From assembly GCF_014200505.1 (NCBI RefSeq), contig NZ_JACHBX010000001.1, forward strand, positions 558,001-622,000: a stretch of 64,000 bases of DNA, given 5' to 3'. How positions within the stretch are numbered: position 1 is the first letter of the stretch; the number at the start of each line of letters is the position of its first letter. This DNA comes from Massilia aurea (GTDB lineage: Bacteria; Pseudomonadota; Gammaproteobacteria; Burkholderiales; Burkholderiaceae_D). Below the pieces are notes generated by a model. That model saw only the letters and a list, made by a program, of their open reading frames with translations, ran no database searches and was not told where the DNA came from. This document shows positions 28,712 through 38,642 of this stretch, piece after piece. The position numbers were made by a program, and so were the translations under genes.

Positions 28712-29983
28712 TTACTTCATGAAGGGACCCCAGCTGGGCTCCCGAATGTTTCCCGCTTTGGTCGTCAAGCGTTGCTTGACTCGTCCATCCACAGACACCA
28801 CGGCCAGCGAGGTGCGACCGCCACCCTTGGTTGCATACATGATGTACTTGCCGTTAGGCGAAAAACTCGGTTCGGTGGCCCCATCGGCCAGGCGCAGTTC
28901 CTGGCCGCTGGCCAGATCCATCGCATATAAGGAGTAAGCGCCGCCGCGCTGCGAAATCCAGGCCAGCGTCTTGCCGTCGGACGACACGCGTGGGCTGATG
29001 TTGTAGCTGCCATTGAACGTCACGCGGGTGGCGTTGCCGCCGGCTGCGCTCATCTTGTAGATTTGCGGGCCACCGCTGCGGTCGCTCGTGAAATAAATGG
29101 TCCGGCCATCGGCGGAGAACTGCGGCTCGGTATCGATCGCCGGGTTGTTGGTCAGGCGCTTGTGGCCGGTGCCGCCCGAATTGACCGAGTAGATCTCGGT
29201 GTTGCCGTCCTTCGACAGGGCCACGGCCAGCGTCGAGCCGTCCGGCGACCACGACGGCGCCGAGTTGTTGCCCTTCTGGTTCGAGATCACGTTGCGGCGA
29301 CCCGTCATCAGGTCTTGCAGATACACGACCGGCTTGCGGTCTTCCATCGAAACGTAGGCGACTTTCGAGCCGTCCGGCGACCAGGATGGCGAAATGATCG
29401 GCTCCTTGCCCTGGGTGGCGATGACTTCGTTCTCGCCATCGGCGTCCGACACGGCCAGCACATAGCGCTTGGCGCCGCTGTCGGCCTTCACGTAGGCGAT
29501 GCGGGTCGAGAAGATGCCGCGCACGCCGGTCAGCTTTTCATAGACATCGTCGGCAATGCGGTGCGCCTGCAGGCGCGTGTAGCGGGGCTGCACTTCGCCG
29601 CCCATCTGCGAGATTTCGCCGCCCTTGACGGTGTCCATCAGCTTGTAGCGGATGGCGAACCGGCCGTCGGGCTGCTTGGAGACGCTGCCGACCACGAGCG
29701 CGTCGGCGCCGCTGGCCTTGAAGGCGGCCAGATTGATGCTGCCGGCGTCGCGGTCGCTGATGACCTGACCGGCGTCGATGACCTTGAACACGCCACTGCG
29801 CTCGAGGTCGGCGCGGATGACGGCCGAGACTTTATCGGGTGCGACGGATTCGTCGGCGAAGGCCGCGATGGCGACCGGGATCTGGTTGCTGCCGACACCG
29901 GCGATTTCGATTTGCAGCTGCGCATTGGCTGCCGATCCCATCGCAAGGGAAGCGCTAAACAGCAGGAAATGGATTTTTTTCAT
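28712..29983 (-). CDS. tolB: Tol-Pal system beta-propeller protein TolB
   Basis: 423 residues. Signal peptide MKKIHFLLFSASLAMGSAANA, an N-terminal domain (about 25-160; the first mature residues bind TolA) and a six-bladed propeller of repeats such as ISPSWSPDGSKVAYVS and SAPSWSPDGSTLAVALS. Periplasmic, it binds Pal and is displaced by TolA during outer-membrane constriction. It lies 31 bp downstream of tolA in the same operon. Confidence 0.97.
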   Translation of the reverse strand: MKKIHFLLFSASLAMGSAANAQLQIEIAGVGSNQIPVAIAAFADESVAPDKVSAVIRADLERSGVFKVIDAGQVISDRDAGSINLAAFKASGADALVVGSVSKQPDGRFAIRYKLMDTVKGGEISQMGGEVQPRYTRLQAHRIADDVYEKLTGVRGIFSTRIAYVKADSGAKRYVLAVSDADGENEVIATQGKEPIISPSWSPDGSKVAYVSMEDRKPVVYLQDLMTGRRNVISNQKGNNSAPSWSPDGSTLAVALSKDGNTEIYSVNSGGTGHKRLTNNPAIDTEPQFSADGRTIYFTSDRSGGPQIYKMSAAGGNATRVTFNGSYNISPRVSSDGKTLAWISQRGGAYSLYAMDLASGQELRLADGATEPSFSPNGKYIMYATKGGGRTSLAVVSVDGRVKQRLTTKAGNIREPSWGPFMK

Positions 29984-30014
29984 AGTTTCTCTTGTAAAAC
30001 TGGTTCGAACCGAA

Positions 30015-31091
30015 TCAATCGTAATCGCGCATCGAGAAGTTCACGTCAAGCGTACGCTCCACGGTCCCGTCCTTCTTTTTGGGCAGTGGCGATGCTTTCT
30101 TGATACCATTTTCCACTGCCCTGTCAAATTCTGGCACACCGCTGCTTTTCACCAACCTGACCGACATGATTTCACCGGTCGGCAACTGCTCGACGCGGAA
30201 CGTGGCGCGTGGATTGCCCGATACATCGGTGTTGCCCGGATACGCCGTGCTGCTCTTGATGGCCGCCGTGATCGCGGCGATATAACCGCCGTCCGATTTC
30301 GGCCCCGTCGACTTGGCAGCACTGCCGCCGCTGCCCATGGCGCCGGCCATGCGCTTGAGTTCATCGGCACGCAGCTTCGCGAGCTTGGCGTCTTCGGCAG
30401 CGGCTGCCTTGGCTTTCGCGGCATCCGCTTTCTTCTTCTCGGCAGCCGCCGCGACCTGGTCGGCTTTCTTTTTCTCGTCCGCTTCTTTTTTCTTTTCAGC
30501 CGCGGCCAGGGCTGCCGCTTTCTTGTCGGCTTCCTTTTCGGCTTCTTTCTTCTTCTCGTCCGCTTCCTTCTTGGCGAGTAGCTCTTTTTCTTTCTCTTTC
30601 TGCTTGCGCTCGGCCTCGTCCTTCTTCTTTTGCTCGGCGAGCTTTTCTTCACGCTCGCGTTTTTCCGCGTCACGTTTCTCGGCCAGCGCTTTCTTCTTCG
30701 CTTCTTCGGCCTTGCGTTCCTTCTCGCGCTGCAGGGCGATGTCCGGCGCTGGCTTCGGTGCCGGCTCCTCGACCACCGGTGGTGGCGGCGGAGGTGGCGG
30801 GGTGCGCACGGGTTCCGGCGTCGGCTCGGGTGCTGGCTCCGGCTCAGGCGTTGGCTCAGGCTCCGGGGCAGGCTCCGGCGGCAGCTCGGGGGCGGCGGCA
30901 GTTTGCACCGACATGTCCCACACTTCGGCCTCGACCGTGATCGGCGTCTTGGCCGTCCAGCTCACGCCGATCCACAGAAACGCCAGCAACGCGGCGTGCA
31001 CGGCCACTGCCAGCAGGAACGATGGCAGGCGGCTCGGTTCAGGCGGCACGTGGTATGGCACGCCGGCGTTGTCTGGCTTTATTTCGGGCAT
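30015..31091 (-). CDS. tolA: Cell envelope integrity protein TolA
   Basis: 358 residues. One membrane helix near residues 23-43 (FLLAVAVHAALLAFLWIGV), a Pro/Glu-rich stretch (PEPEPTPEPEPAPEP) and a long Lys/Ala/Glu helix (about 125-255) that spans the periplasm, then a TonB-like C-terminal domain (YIAAITAAIKSSTAYPGN to the end) that contacts TolB/Pal. TolA transmits proton-motive energy from TolQR. The low-complexity middle produces many meaningless frames on the other strand. Spacing to tolR is 24 bp. Confidence 0.95.
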   Translation of the reverse strand: MPEIKPDNAGVPYHVPPEPSRLPSFLLAVAVHAALLAFLWIGVSWTAKTPITVEAEVWDMSVQTAAAPELPPEPAPEPEPTPEPEPAPEPTPEPVRTPPPPPPPPVVEEPAPKPAPDIALQREKERKAEEAKKKALAEKRDAEKREREEKLAEQKKKDEAERKQKEKEKELLAKKEADEKKKEAEKEADKKAAALAAAEKKKEADEKKKADQVAAAAEKKKADAAKAKAAAAEDAKLAKLRADELKRMAGAMGSGGSAAKSTGPKSDGGYIAAITAAIKSSTAYPGNTDVSGNPRATFRVEQLPTGEIMSVRLVKSSGVPEFDRAVENGIKKASPLPKKKDGTVERTLDVNFSMRDYD

Positions 31092-31115
31092 ATTCTAGGC
31101 ATCAATGCATCGACA

Positions 31116-31547
31116 TCACTGGGTGGCCAGGCCAACCCGGTTGATACCCATCTTCTTGGCTTCCGAGATCAGTTGGATGACGTCGTCGTACTTGCTCTCG
31201 CGGTCGCCCGCGATCAGCACCGGATAGTCGGGATGTTCTTCATGCAGCGCGCGCAGGCGCTGCAGCAGGGCAGAGCGGTCGGCCACGTCTTCCTGGGCCA
31301 CGCGGCCCTTGCCCTGTACGCCGATCGACAGGCGATTTTCGGGCTCGATCGACACCTGGATATAGGTGTCCGGCGGCAGCGCCGATTTCTCGGCGCGCGG
31401 CAGGTTGACCACGCTCGGCGCCTGGTTGGCCGGCACTGCCATGAAAATAATGAGCAGCACCAGCATCACGTCGATGTACGGCACGACGTTGATCTCGGAT
31501 TTGAACTTGCGGCGACGTCCACCGCGCATGCTGCTGGAAAAGGCCAT
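31116..31547 (-). CDS. tolR: Tol-Pal proton channel subunit TolR
   Basis: 143 residues from ATG 31547, preceded by AAGGAG; an upstream frame to 31685 overlaps tolQ and is not used. One membrane helix (about 21-40) contains the essential Asp in NVVPYIDVMLVLLIIFM. The periplasmic part is the ExbD/TolR fold. TolR with TolQ forms the proton-driven motor that energises TolA. It starts 16 bp after tolQ. Confidence 0.96.
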   Translation of the reverse strand: MAFSSSMRGGRRRKFKSEINVVPYIDVMLVLLIIFMAVPANQAPSVVNLPRAEKSALPPDTYIQVSIEPENRLSIGVQGKGRVAQEDVADRSALLQRLRALHEEHPDYPVLIAGDRESKYDDVIQLISEAKKMGINRVGLATQ

Positions 31548-31563
31548 GGTCAGGCTCCTTCTA

Positions 31564-32247
31564 TCAGCGCGACTGGCGCTGGAGAATGTTCGAGAATTCT
31601 TCGACGAAGCTCTCGAAGCGGTTGGCCAGGCGGTCGATATCGTGCGTGAAGCGGTTGTACGCCACCACGGCCGGGATTGCAGCAAACAGGCCGATTGCGG
31701 TGGCGATCAGTGCTTCGGCAATGCCTGGCGCGACGATCGCCAGCGTGGCTTGCTCGACGCTGGCCAGACCGCGAAACGCGTTCATGATGCCCCAGACGGT
31801 ACCCAGCAGGCCGATGTACGGCGAGACCGAGCCGACCGACGCCAGGAAGTTCAGGTGCGATTCCAGTGCATCGAGTTCGCGCTGGAACGATGCGCGCATG
31901 GCGCGGCGGGCGCCGTCGAGCACCGAGTTCATGTCGAGCGTTTCGCGCGAAGCTTGCTTGCCCTTGATGAATTCACCCATGCCGGACTCGAAGATGCGGG
32001 CCAGGGCGCCGCTCTGGTCGCGCTGGCTGCTGGCGCTCTGGTGCAGCGTGTGCAGGTTGCCGCCGGCCCAGAAGCTGCGCTCGAACTGCTCGGTCTGCGC
32101 ACGCGCGGCGCGGATCGCGAATACCTTGCGGAAGATGTAGGTCCAGCTCACGATCGACAGCAGTAACAGCAAGGCCATAATCAATTGCACCAGCACGTGG
32201 GCATTGCCGATCAGGGCGACGAATGAAAGGTCTGGGGTGACGGTCAT
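31564..32247 (-). CDS. tolQ: Tol-Pal proton channel subunit TolQ
   Basis: 227 residues, three membrane helices (about 15-38, 135-160, 170-195) as in TolQ/ExbB. The conserved region LLGTVWGIMNAFRGLASVEQ and the helix APGIAEALIATAIGLFAAIP carry the channel-lining Thr and Glu. It forms a pentamer around TolR in the inner membrane. It follows ybgC by 23 bp. Confidence 0.96.
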   Translation of the reverse strand: MTVTPDLSFVALIGNAHVLVQLIMALLLLLSIVSWTYIFRKVFAIRAARAQTEQFERSFWAGGNLHTLHQSASSQRDQSGALARIFESGMGEFIKGKQASRETLDMNSVLDGARRAMRASFQRELDALESHLNFLASVGSVSPYIGLLGTVWGIMNAFRGLASVEQATLAIVAPGIAEALIATAIGLFAAIPAVVAYNRFTHDIDRLANRFESFVEEFSNILQRQSR

Positions 32248-32270
32248 GGGCTATTTATTTAGGTATGTAT

Positions 32271-32675
32271 TCAGGCGGCACGCATTTTAGCAGCCACGTG
32301 GTCGGGCAAGGGGCGCGGGCGCATTGTGGCAATATCGACACAACACACGGTCACGCTCGCCGTATTGAGCAGGGTTTCACCGCACCAGGCCTGCTGCAGG
32401 AACTGGACCGATGCGCGGCCCAGCCTGGCAATACTGGTCTGGATCGTCAACTGGTCGTCGAGGCGCGCCGCCGCGTGGTAGTCGAGGGTCACATTCTTGA
32501 CAACGAATGCGGTGTTGTCCGCATCGAGCAGGGCTTGTTGCTGTACGCCGAGTGACCGAAGCCATTCGGTGCGGGCGCGTTCAAAGAATTTCAGGTAGTT
32601 GGCATAGAACACAATGCCGCCAGCGTCGGTATCTTCGTAATACACCCTGACTGGCCAGTTAAATACTGAAGACAT
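32271..32675 (-). CDS. ybgC: Acyl-CoA thioesterase YbgC (Tol-Pal operon)
   Basis: 134 residues of the hot-dog fold. The 4-hydroxybenzoyl-CoA thioesterase motif VYYEDTDAGGIVFYANYLKF contains the catalytic Asp (DTDAGG). The normal first gene of tol-pal operons, it hydrolyses short or acyl-ACP-linked thioesters and is tied to phospholipid metabolism. A promoter for the operon is expected in 32676-32830, but I could not identify a convincing one. Confidence 0.95.
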   Translation of the reverse strand: MSSVFNWPVRVYYEDTDAGGIVFYANYLKFFERARTEWLRSLGVQQQALLDADNTAFVVKNVTLDYHAAARLDDQLTIQTSIARLGRASVQFLQQAWCGETLLNTASVTVCCVDIATMRPRPLPDHVAAKMRAA

Positions 32676-32882
32676 TGTTACTGCCGATACATGAACATGA
32701 GAAACATTCTACGCGAGTTTCCTTCTCGATATCACCGTTTCCGGCCATCGCTCGTGGAAATTACTTACGTACCCCTCGCACAAAATTGTGCTTTTGAGCA
32801 GTAGTAGACTTGAGACTTGGCAAAAAGACCAATCACTGTAACACTTTCTCACAAATGGCGACCGTGCTCTCGGTGGCCATTG

Positions 32883-32916
32883 GGCCTGCCCGTGCAGATG
32901 CCTGCACGGGCAGGCC
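32883..32916 (-). terminator. Perfect 15-bp inverted repeat downstream of ydfG
   Basis: GGCCTGCCCGTGCAG (32883-32897) pairs perfectly with CTGCACGGGCAGGCC (32902-32916) around ATGC. It begins six bases after the ydfG stop codon. There is no U-run on either strand, so it is either a U-less terminator or an mRNA-stabilising hairpin. Confidence 0.6.
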
Positions 32917-32921
32917 AGCGC

Positions 32922-33668
32922 TCAGGCACGCTTGATCGTGAATGGCGAGAAGCCCTGGCACGTTGGCATCAGTTCGATGCTGTTGACGTTCACGTGGGGT
33001 GGCAGCGTCGCGATCCAGTACGCGGTGTCGGCAATGTCCTTTGCACTCAGTGGCGTCGTGCCTTCGTAGACCTTGGCTGCGGCCGAATCGTCGCCCTTGA
33101 AGCGCACGTTGGAGAATTCCGTGCCGCCGGACAGGCCCGGCGCCAGATTGGTGGCGCGCACGCCGGTGCCCACCAGATCGGCGCGCAGATTGAGCGTGAA
33201 CTGTTCCACAAAGGCCTTGGTGGCGCCGTACACATTGCCGCCCGGATAAGGGTAGTGGCCGGCGGTCGAGCCGATATTGATCACCAGTCCGCTGCCGCGC
33301 GCGACCATGTCGGGCAGCACGAGACGGGTCATCGTCACCAGGCCTTTGCAATTGGTGGCGATCATGGTTTCCCAGTCTTCCAGCGGCACTTCGTGCGCCG
33401 GCACCGTGTTGAGGGCCAGGCCGGCATTGTTGATCAGCACATCGATCTGTTTCCAGTCGGCCGGCAAGCCGGCCAGCGCTGCTTCGATCGACGGGCGGCT
33501 GGTGACGTCGAGCGTTACCGGCAGGGCGGCGTCGCCCAATTCGGCGGCCAGATCGGCGATACGGTCGGTGCGGCGGGCTGCCAGGATCACGCGGTGGCCG
33601 TTCGAAACGAAGGTGCGCGCCATTTCGGCGCCGAAGCCGGCCGATGCGCCGGTGATGAGGACGATCAT
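32922..33668 (-). CDS. ydfG: SDR family dehydrogenase, YdfG-like (3-hydroxy acid / malonic semialdehyde)
   Basis: 248 residues, classical short-chain dehydrogenase. Cofactor motif TGASAGFG with the NADP-type Arg pair after beta-2 (AARRTDR), NNAG at about 84, catalytic Ser in INIGSTAGHYPYPG, and YGATK giving Tyr and Lys. The C-terminal GLSGGTEFSNVRFKGDD is characteristic of E. coli YdfG, which oxidises L-allo-threonine and 3-hydroxy acids and reduces malonic semialdehyde with NADP. It is a single gene on the minus strand, followed by a strong hairpin. Confidence 0.88.
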   Translation of the reverse strand: MIVLITGASAGFGAEMARTFVSNGHRVILAARRTDRIADLAAELGDAALPVTLDVTSRPSIEAALAGLPADWKQIDVLINNAGLALNTVPAHEVPLEDWETMIATNCKGLVTMTRLVLPDMVARGSGLVINIGSTAGHYPYPGGNVYGATKAFVEQFTLNLRADLVGTGVRATNLAPGLSGGTEFSNVRFKGDDSAAAKVYEGTTPLSAKDIADTAYWIATLPPHVNVNSIELMPTCQGFSPFTIKRA

Positions 33669-33803
33669 GATGAATCCTTGAAAAGGGCAGTGAGGAGAAT
33701 ATAAGAAGGCAAATGCAGGCTGGCAAAATTGTAGCCGAAATGATCAGGCTGCCGTGGCGGGCGGGCGATTACGCCCGGGCTGGTCACCAGAACGGCGCTT
33801 TCC

Positions 33804-33832
33804 TTGCCCTTCAATGGGGAGTTCAGTACAAT
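33804..33832 (+). promoter_or_regulatory. Sigma-70 promoter of the ZTP riboswitch-glyA transcript
   Basis: TTGCCC (33804-33809) and TACAAT (33827-33832) separated by 17 bases. Initiation near 33840 would start the transcript just before the riboswitch P1 stem. Confidence 0.75.
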
Positions 33833-33842
33833 TTGCGGACTT

Positions 33843-33957
33843 TACGTCTCACGTAACTGGCGAAACACCGCACAAGCGCCACCGATTGGTGCGCAGCGCG
33901 GCAAAGGTGGGTACCCACCGGGGAACGTGAGACGCCATACGCCGTTCGCCTGGGCAG
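33843..33957 (+). promoter_or_regulatory. ZTP riboswitch (pfl motif) controlling glyA
   Basis: P1 is a perfect stem CGTCTCACGT (33845-33854) with ACGTGAGACG (33925-33934). Inside are the conserved ACTGGCG, a variable hairpin, and GGTGGGTACCCACCGGGGA; downstream the conserved CGCCTGGGCA (33947-33956) supplies the pseudoknot. This is the consensus layout of the ZTP/ZMP-sensing pfl RNA, and glyA is one of its standard targets. No U-rich terminator lies between it and the glyA start, so control is probably at translation initiation (TTGGAG at 34050-34055). ZTP accumulates when 10-formyl-tetrahydrofolate is short, and glyA raises one-carbon supply. Confidence 0.92.
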
Positions 33958-34061
33958 CCATCAACCGGTACGCGTTCGATCGCGGCTGCCCGCGCCCTTT
34001 GGCTCCCGCACCCGCACACAGCGCCGCTCGTTGCCTGGAATACTATCGATTGGAGTTTTAC

Positions 34062-35309
<1,248 letters not shown>

Positions 35310-35382
35310 TCTGGCTGACTCTGTCTATCCGGGCCGGTTCGCTGGCCCGATAGTCTCCACGTAGTATTGCAGCCCCGGCGCC

Positions 35383-35850
35383 ATGAAATGTCCCTTTTGC
35401 CAGCATGAAGATACACAAGTCCTCGATACCCGCGTATCGGAGGAGGGGGACGCCATCCGGCGCCGGCGCCGCTGCGGCAAGTGTGACAAGCGCTTCACCA
35501 CCTATGAGCGCATCGAACTGTCCATGCCGATCATCGTCAAGAAGAACGGCAGCCGCACCGAGTTTGCCTCGTCGAAGCTGCGCGGCAGCCTGATGCTGGC
35601 GCTGCGCAAGCGGCCCGTGGCGGCCGAAGCCATCGACAAGGCCGTTGCCTCCATCGAAGAAAAGCTGCTCACCAGCGGCCTGCGCGAAGTTGACACCGGC
35701 CATGTGGGCGAGCTCGTGATGCAAGAGCTCAAGGGCCTCGACAAGATCGCGTATATCCGTTTCGCGTCGGTCTACAAGAATTTCGAAGACCTGGATTCGT
35801 TCCAGGCGGCGCTGGCCGAAGTCGGGCACCAGCGCAAGCTCGACAACTAA
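35383..35850 (+). CDS. nrdR: Transcriptional repressor NrdR
   Basis: 155 residues. An N-terminal zinc ribbon ([17 protein letters not shown] with [15 protein letters not shown], four Cys) and an ATP-cone domain (about 49-139, [17 protein letters not shown]). It represses ribonucleotide reductase genes by binding NrdR boxes according to ATP/dATP load. The glyA-nrdR-ribD neighbourhood is common in proteobacteria. Confidence 0.97.
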   Translation: MKCPFCQHEDTQVLDTRVSEEGDAIRRRRRCGKCDKRFTTYERIELSMPIIVKKNGSRTEFASSKLRGSLMLALRKRPVAAEAIDKAVASIEEKLLTSGLREVDTGHVGELVMQELKGLDKIAYIRFASVYKNFEDLDSFQAALAEVGHQRKLDN

Positions 35851-35953
35851 TCCCGTCCCAAGGTTCCCCGATCGGCGCGGCCTGCGCTTGCGCCGACGCA
35901 CGGGCGTGCAAAGCCGGCCTGATAACGTCGTAGCTCGTTATCGGGAGGCTTGC

Positions 35954-36481
35954 ATGCGCAACCATTCATATCGCGGTTTTACGCTCATCGAAGTACTGGT
36001 GGCGTTGTTCGTGCTCGCCATCGGCATCGTCGGCGCCGGGGCGGCCCAACTGGCGGCCGAGCGCACGCGCCAGCAGGCGGCCCTGATGGCCGAAGCGGGC
36101 CAGCTGGCAAGTTCGCTGGCGGCGCGCATCGGTGCCAATCTGCCGCTGGCCAGCCTGCCCGATGCGGGCAATCCCTATCTGTCGCTCGACTACGACGCGG
36201 TCGCCGACGGCCCGCCTGTCGCCGCCGTCCCATGCTTCGGCACTGCCGCCTGCGATCCGCTGGCGCTGGCGGCCTTCGACCTCGACGAGACGCGCCTGCT
36301 CGTGCACCGGCGCTTTCCCGGCGGGCGCATTGCCGTATGCCGCGATGCGGCGCCGTGGGATGCCGCCAGTCGCCGCTATCGGTGGGCGTGCAGTGGCGGC
36401 GCGCATGCGGCGGTGGCAATCAAGATCGGCTGGCATGGCAACGATGACTTGCCGGCGTTCGTGCTGATGGTGGCGCGATGA
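35954..36481 (+). CDS. pilV: Type IV pilus minor pilin PilV
   Basis: 175 residues from ATG 35954, preceded by GGGAGG. Class III prepilin leader MRNHSYRG/FTLIEVLVAL: cleavage after Gly, Phe+1 and Glu+5 all present. A long hydrophobic helix, then a globular part with cysteines (VPCFGTAACDP, VCRD, ACSGG). PilV with PilW and PilX primes pilus assembly. It overlaps pilW by four bases (ATGA). Confidence 0.9.
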   Translation: MRNHSYRGFTLIEVLVALFVLAIGIVGAGAAQLAAERTRQQAALMAEAGQLASSLAARIGANLPLASLPDAGNPYLSLDYDAVADGPPVAAVPCFGTAACDPLALAAFDLDETRLLVHRRFPGGRIAVCRDAAPWDAASRRYRWACSGGAHAAVAIKIGWHGNDDLPAFVLMVAR

Positions 36482-37491
36482 GTATTCATCGCTATGGGTT
36501 TGTGCGTCAAAGCGGCTTTACCATCGCCGAATTCATGGTCGCGATGACGCTTGGCCTGGCTGTGCTGCTGGCGGCTGGTTCGCTGCTGATTGGCGCCACG
36601 CGTGCGCATGCGGCGCTGCTCGAAGCGGCCGAGATGGATGATGCCGGCCGCTACGCGCTGGATGCGCTGACGCGCGCCGTGCACCTGGCGGGCCACGTCG
36701 ACTGGGCCGCGCATCCGGTGATCGATCCCACGCTGCCGGCTGCCATCGCCGGACTGGATGCGTCGTCACTGACCCATGCCGGCGCCGGCATCGATGCGCC
36801 GCTTCCGGCAACGGTCAACGGCAGCGACGTGCTGGCGCTGCGCTTTGCCGGCACCGGCGCGCCGCCGGCCGGCGACGGTGGCACGCTCGATTGCGCCGGG
36901 TTTCCCGTGCACCGCGATCAGGAAGGCTGGAGCATTTTCTATGTGGCGCGCAATGCGCAAGGCGACGCTGAACTACGCTGCAAATACCGGGGCGCCGGCA
37001 ACTGGTCGTCCGATGCCGTGGCAGGCCACGTCGACAGCTTCCAGGTGTTGTATGGGCTCGATACCGATGGCGATGGCGCGCCCAACCGGTACGTGAACGC
37101 CAGCGCGATCCGGGCGCTCGACGCGGCGCTGGTGCTGGCCGGCTCGACTGCCAACGAGCGTGACGCCGATCTGCGCACGCGCAGCCACTGGAAGCACGTC
37201 GCGAGCGTGCGGGTCGGCTTGCTGCTGCATGGGCCGCGCCAGGCGCCTGATGTGGGCGCGGGCCTCGTGCATTGGTTGTTCGGTCCGGGGTATGACGGCG
37301 CGCTGGCGGCTGCCGATCCGGGTGTCCGGCTGGCAGCGGCCGACCTCGATCGCGGCGGCGAAGCGCGCGTGCGCAAGGTGTATGGGGCGGTGATTGCGGT
37401 GCCAATTGCGGTGCCTGTTGCAGTGCCCGGCGCGCTCCCGGTAGCGCCACCCAGCGTGCCACCTTCTGCGCCGCCGGTGGCCGCGCGTTGA
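36478..37491 (+). CDS. pilW: Type IV pilus minor pilin PilW
   Basis: 337 residues. Prepilin motif QSG/FTIAEFMVAM with Glu+5, then a large C-terminal domain with two cysteine-bearing segments (LDCAGFP, LRCKYRG), WSIFYVARN and the DTDGDGAPNRY loop, as in PilW. The last ~30 residues are a Val/Pro/Ala low-complexity tail (IAVPIAVPVAVPG) encoded by a decaying short DNA repeat, which is unusual. Translation is coupled to pilV by a 4-bp overlap. Confidence 0.88.
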   Translation: MSIHRYGFVRQSGFTIAEFMVAMTLGLAVLLAAGSLLIGATRAHAALLEAAEMDDAGRYALDALTRAVHLAGHVDWAAHPVIDPTLPAAIAGLDASSLTHAGAGIDAPLPATVNGSDVLALRFAGTGAPPAGDGGTLDCAGFPVHRDQEGWSIFYVARNAQGDAELRCKYRGAGNWSSDAVAGHVDSFQVLYGLDTDGDGAPNRYVNASAIRALDAALVLAGSTANERDADLRTRSHWKHVASVRVGLLLHGPRQAPDVGAGLVHWLFGPGYDGALAAADPGVRLAAADLDRGGEARVRKVYGAVIAVPIAVPVAVPGALPVAPPSVPPSAPPVAAR

Positions 37492-37498
37492 GCTGCCC

Positions 37499-38143
37499 AT
37501 GCGCCACCGACTCCCACCCATGCCGCGGCGCCAGGATGGCATCGCGCTCATCACCGCGCTCGTGCTGATGCTGGCCGTGCTCATGACGGGCATCGCCTCG
37601 GCGCGTGGCGCGCTGCAAAGCACCCGCGCCGCGGCCTACGAACGCGATCGCACGCTGGCCCTGCACATGGCCGAAGCCGCCTTGCTCGATGCCGAACACG
37701 ATATCGACGGCGGCGCAGTGCCAGGCTCGGCGCGCGCCAACGCGATCCGCGGCGGCAGTGCGGATGCCTTCGTCGGCGCGTGCCTGGGCGCCCGGCCGTA
37801 CAACGGTTTGTGCGCGCACGACGCCGACCCTGATCACCAGTTGGCCCGGCTGGCGCTTGACGATGGCCCGGCCATCGCGTTCGGCACGTTCACGGGCGCC
37901 ACGCTGCCCACAGGGGAGGGCGGCTTGCCGCTCGAGACGCCACGCTACCTGATCGAGCTGATGCCGGCGTCCGCCGACGGCCAGCTTTACCGCATCGCCG
38001 CGCGCGGCGCCGGCAGCATGCCAGGCGCCGGGGCTGCCGTGCAGGCCTATTACCGCCTGCCAGCCGCCGGCGGGCATGGCCGGCGCGTTGGCTGGCGCGA
38101 GATCGGCAACTGGTCTGCGATGGTTGCCGCCGCATCGGAATGA
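37499..38143 (+). CDS. pilX: Type IV pilus minor pilin PilX
   Basis: 214 residues (or 207 from the Met at 37520). PilX-type N-terminus RRQDG/IALITALVLML, where the cleavage site is Gly/Ile and the usual Glu+5 is absent, as is common in PilX/GspK-like proteins. Two cysteines (GACLG, LCAHD) could pair. It starts 7 bp after pilW. In many relatives pilY1 follows; here a pilE-like gene follows directly. Confidence 0.85.
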   Translation: MRHRLPPMPRRQDGIALITALVLMLAVLMTGIASARGALQSTRAAAYERDRTLALHMAEAALLDAEHDIDGGAVPGSARANAIRGGSADAFVGACLGARPYNGLCAHDADPDHQLARLALDDGPAIAFGTFTGATLPTGEGGLPLETPRYLIELMPASADGQLYRIAARGAGSMPGAGAAVQAYYRLPAAGGHGRRVGWREIGNWSAMVAAASE

Positions 38144-38180
38144 CGCACCCGGGCAAACAGGAGCAAAGAGGAGCAAATTC

Positions 38181-38642
38181 ATGACACGACACCGCAACGG
38201 CTTCACGCTGATCGAACTGCTGATGGTGCTGGCGATCGTCGGCATCCTGACATCGGTTGCCTATCCGTCGTATGCGCGCCAGATCGTCAAGGCGCGCCGG
38301 GTCGAAGCCCAGCTGGCGCTGCTCGACCTGATGCAGCGCCAGGAACAGTACCGCGCGCAGCATTACAGCTATATCGCGTTCTCGATGGCCACGGGCGCTG
38401 CCGACACGCGTCAGTTCCGCACCTGGCTCGGCAACAGTGCGGCCGCCAGCGCTTATGAGCTCGACGGCGAGGCCTGTCCGGAGCAGACGATTGCTGCCTG
38501 CATCGTGCTGCGCGCGCGGCCCGGCACGGCCAATGTCAATGCAGCGTTTGCCGATCCGGAATGCGGCACGCTGACGCTGGTCAGCACCGGCGCGCAGGGC
38601 GCAAGTGGCGCCAGCGGCCAGTCCACACGCTGCTGGCCATGA
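38181..38642 (+). CDS. pilE: PilE-like type IV pilin
   Basis: 153 residues from ATG 38181 (GAGGAG upstream). Leader MTRHRNG/FTLIELLMVLAI with Glu+5, then VARRVEAQ-like helix (KARRVEAQLALLDLMQRQEQ) typical of PilE minor pilins, and four cysteines including a C-terminal CW pair (STRCWP) that would close the disulphide loop. It ends in an ATGA overlap with the next gene. Confidence 0.87.
   Translation: MTRHRNGFTLIELLMVLAIVGILTSVAYPSYARQIVKARRVEAQLALLDLMQRQEQYRAQHYSYIAFSMATGAADTRQFRTWLGNSAAASAYELDGEACPEQTIAACIVLRARPGTANVNAAFADPECGTLTLVSTGAQGASGASGQSTRCWP

Noticed and set aside
33804..34061. In-frame N-terminal extension of glyA by 86 codons
   Set aside because: The TTG at 33804 is the -35 box of the promoter and the segment is the ZTP riboswitch; ATG 34062 gives the standard GlyA N-terminus.
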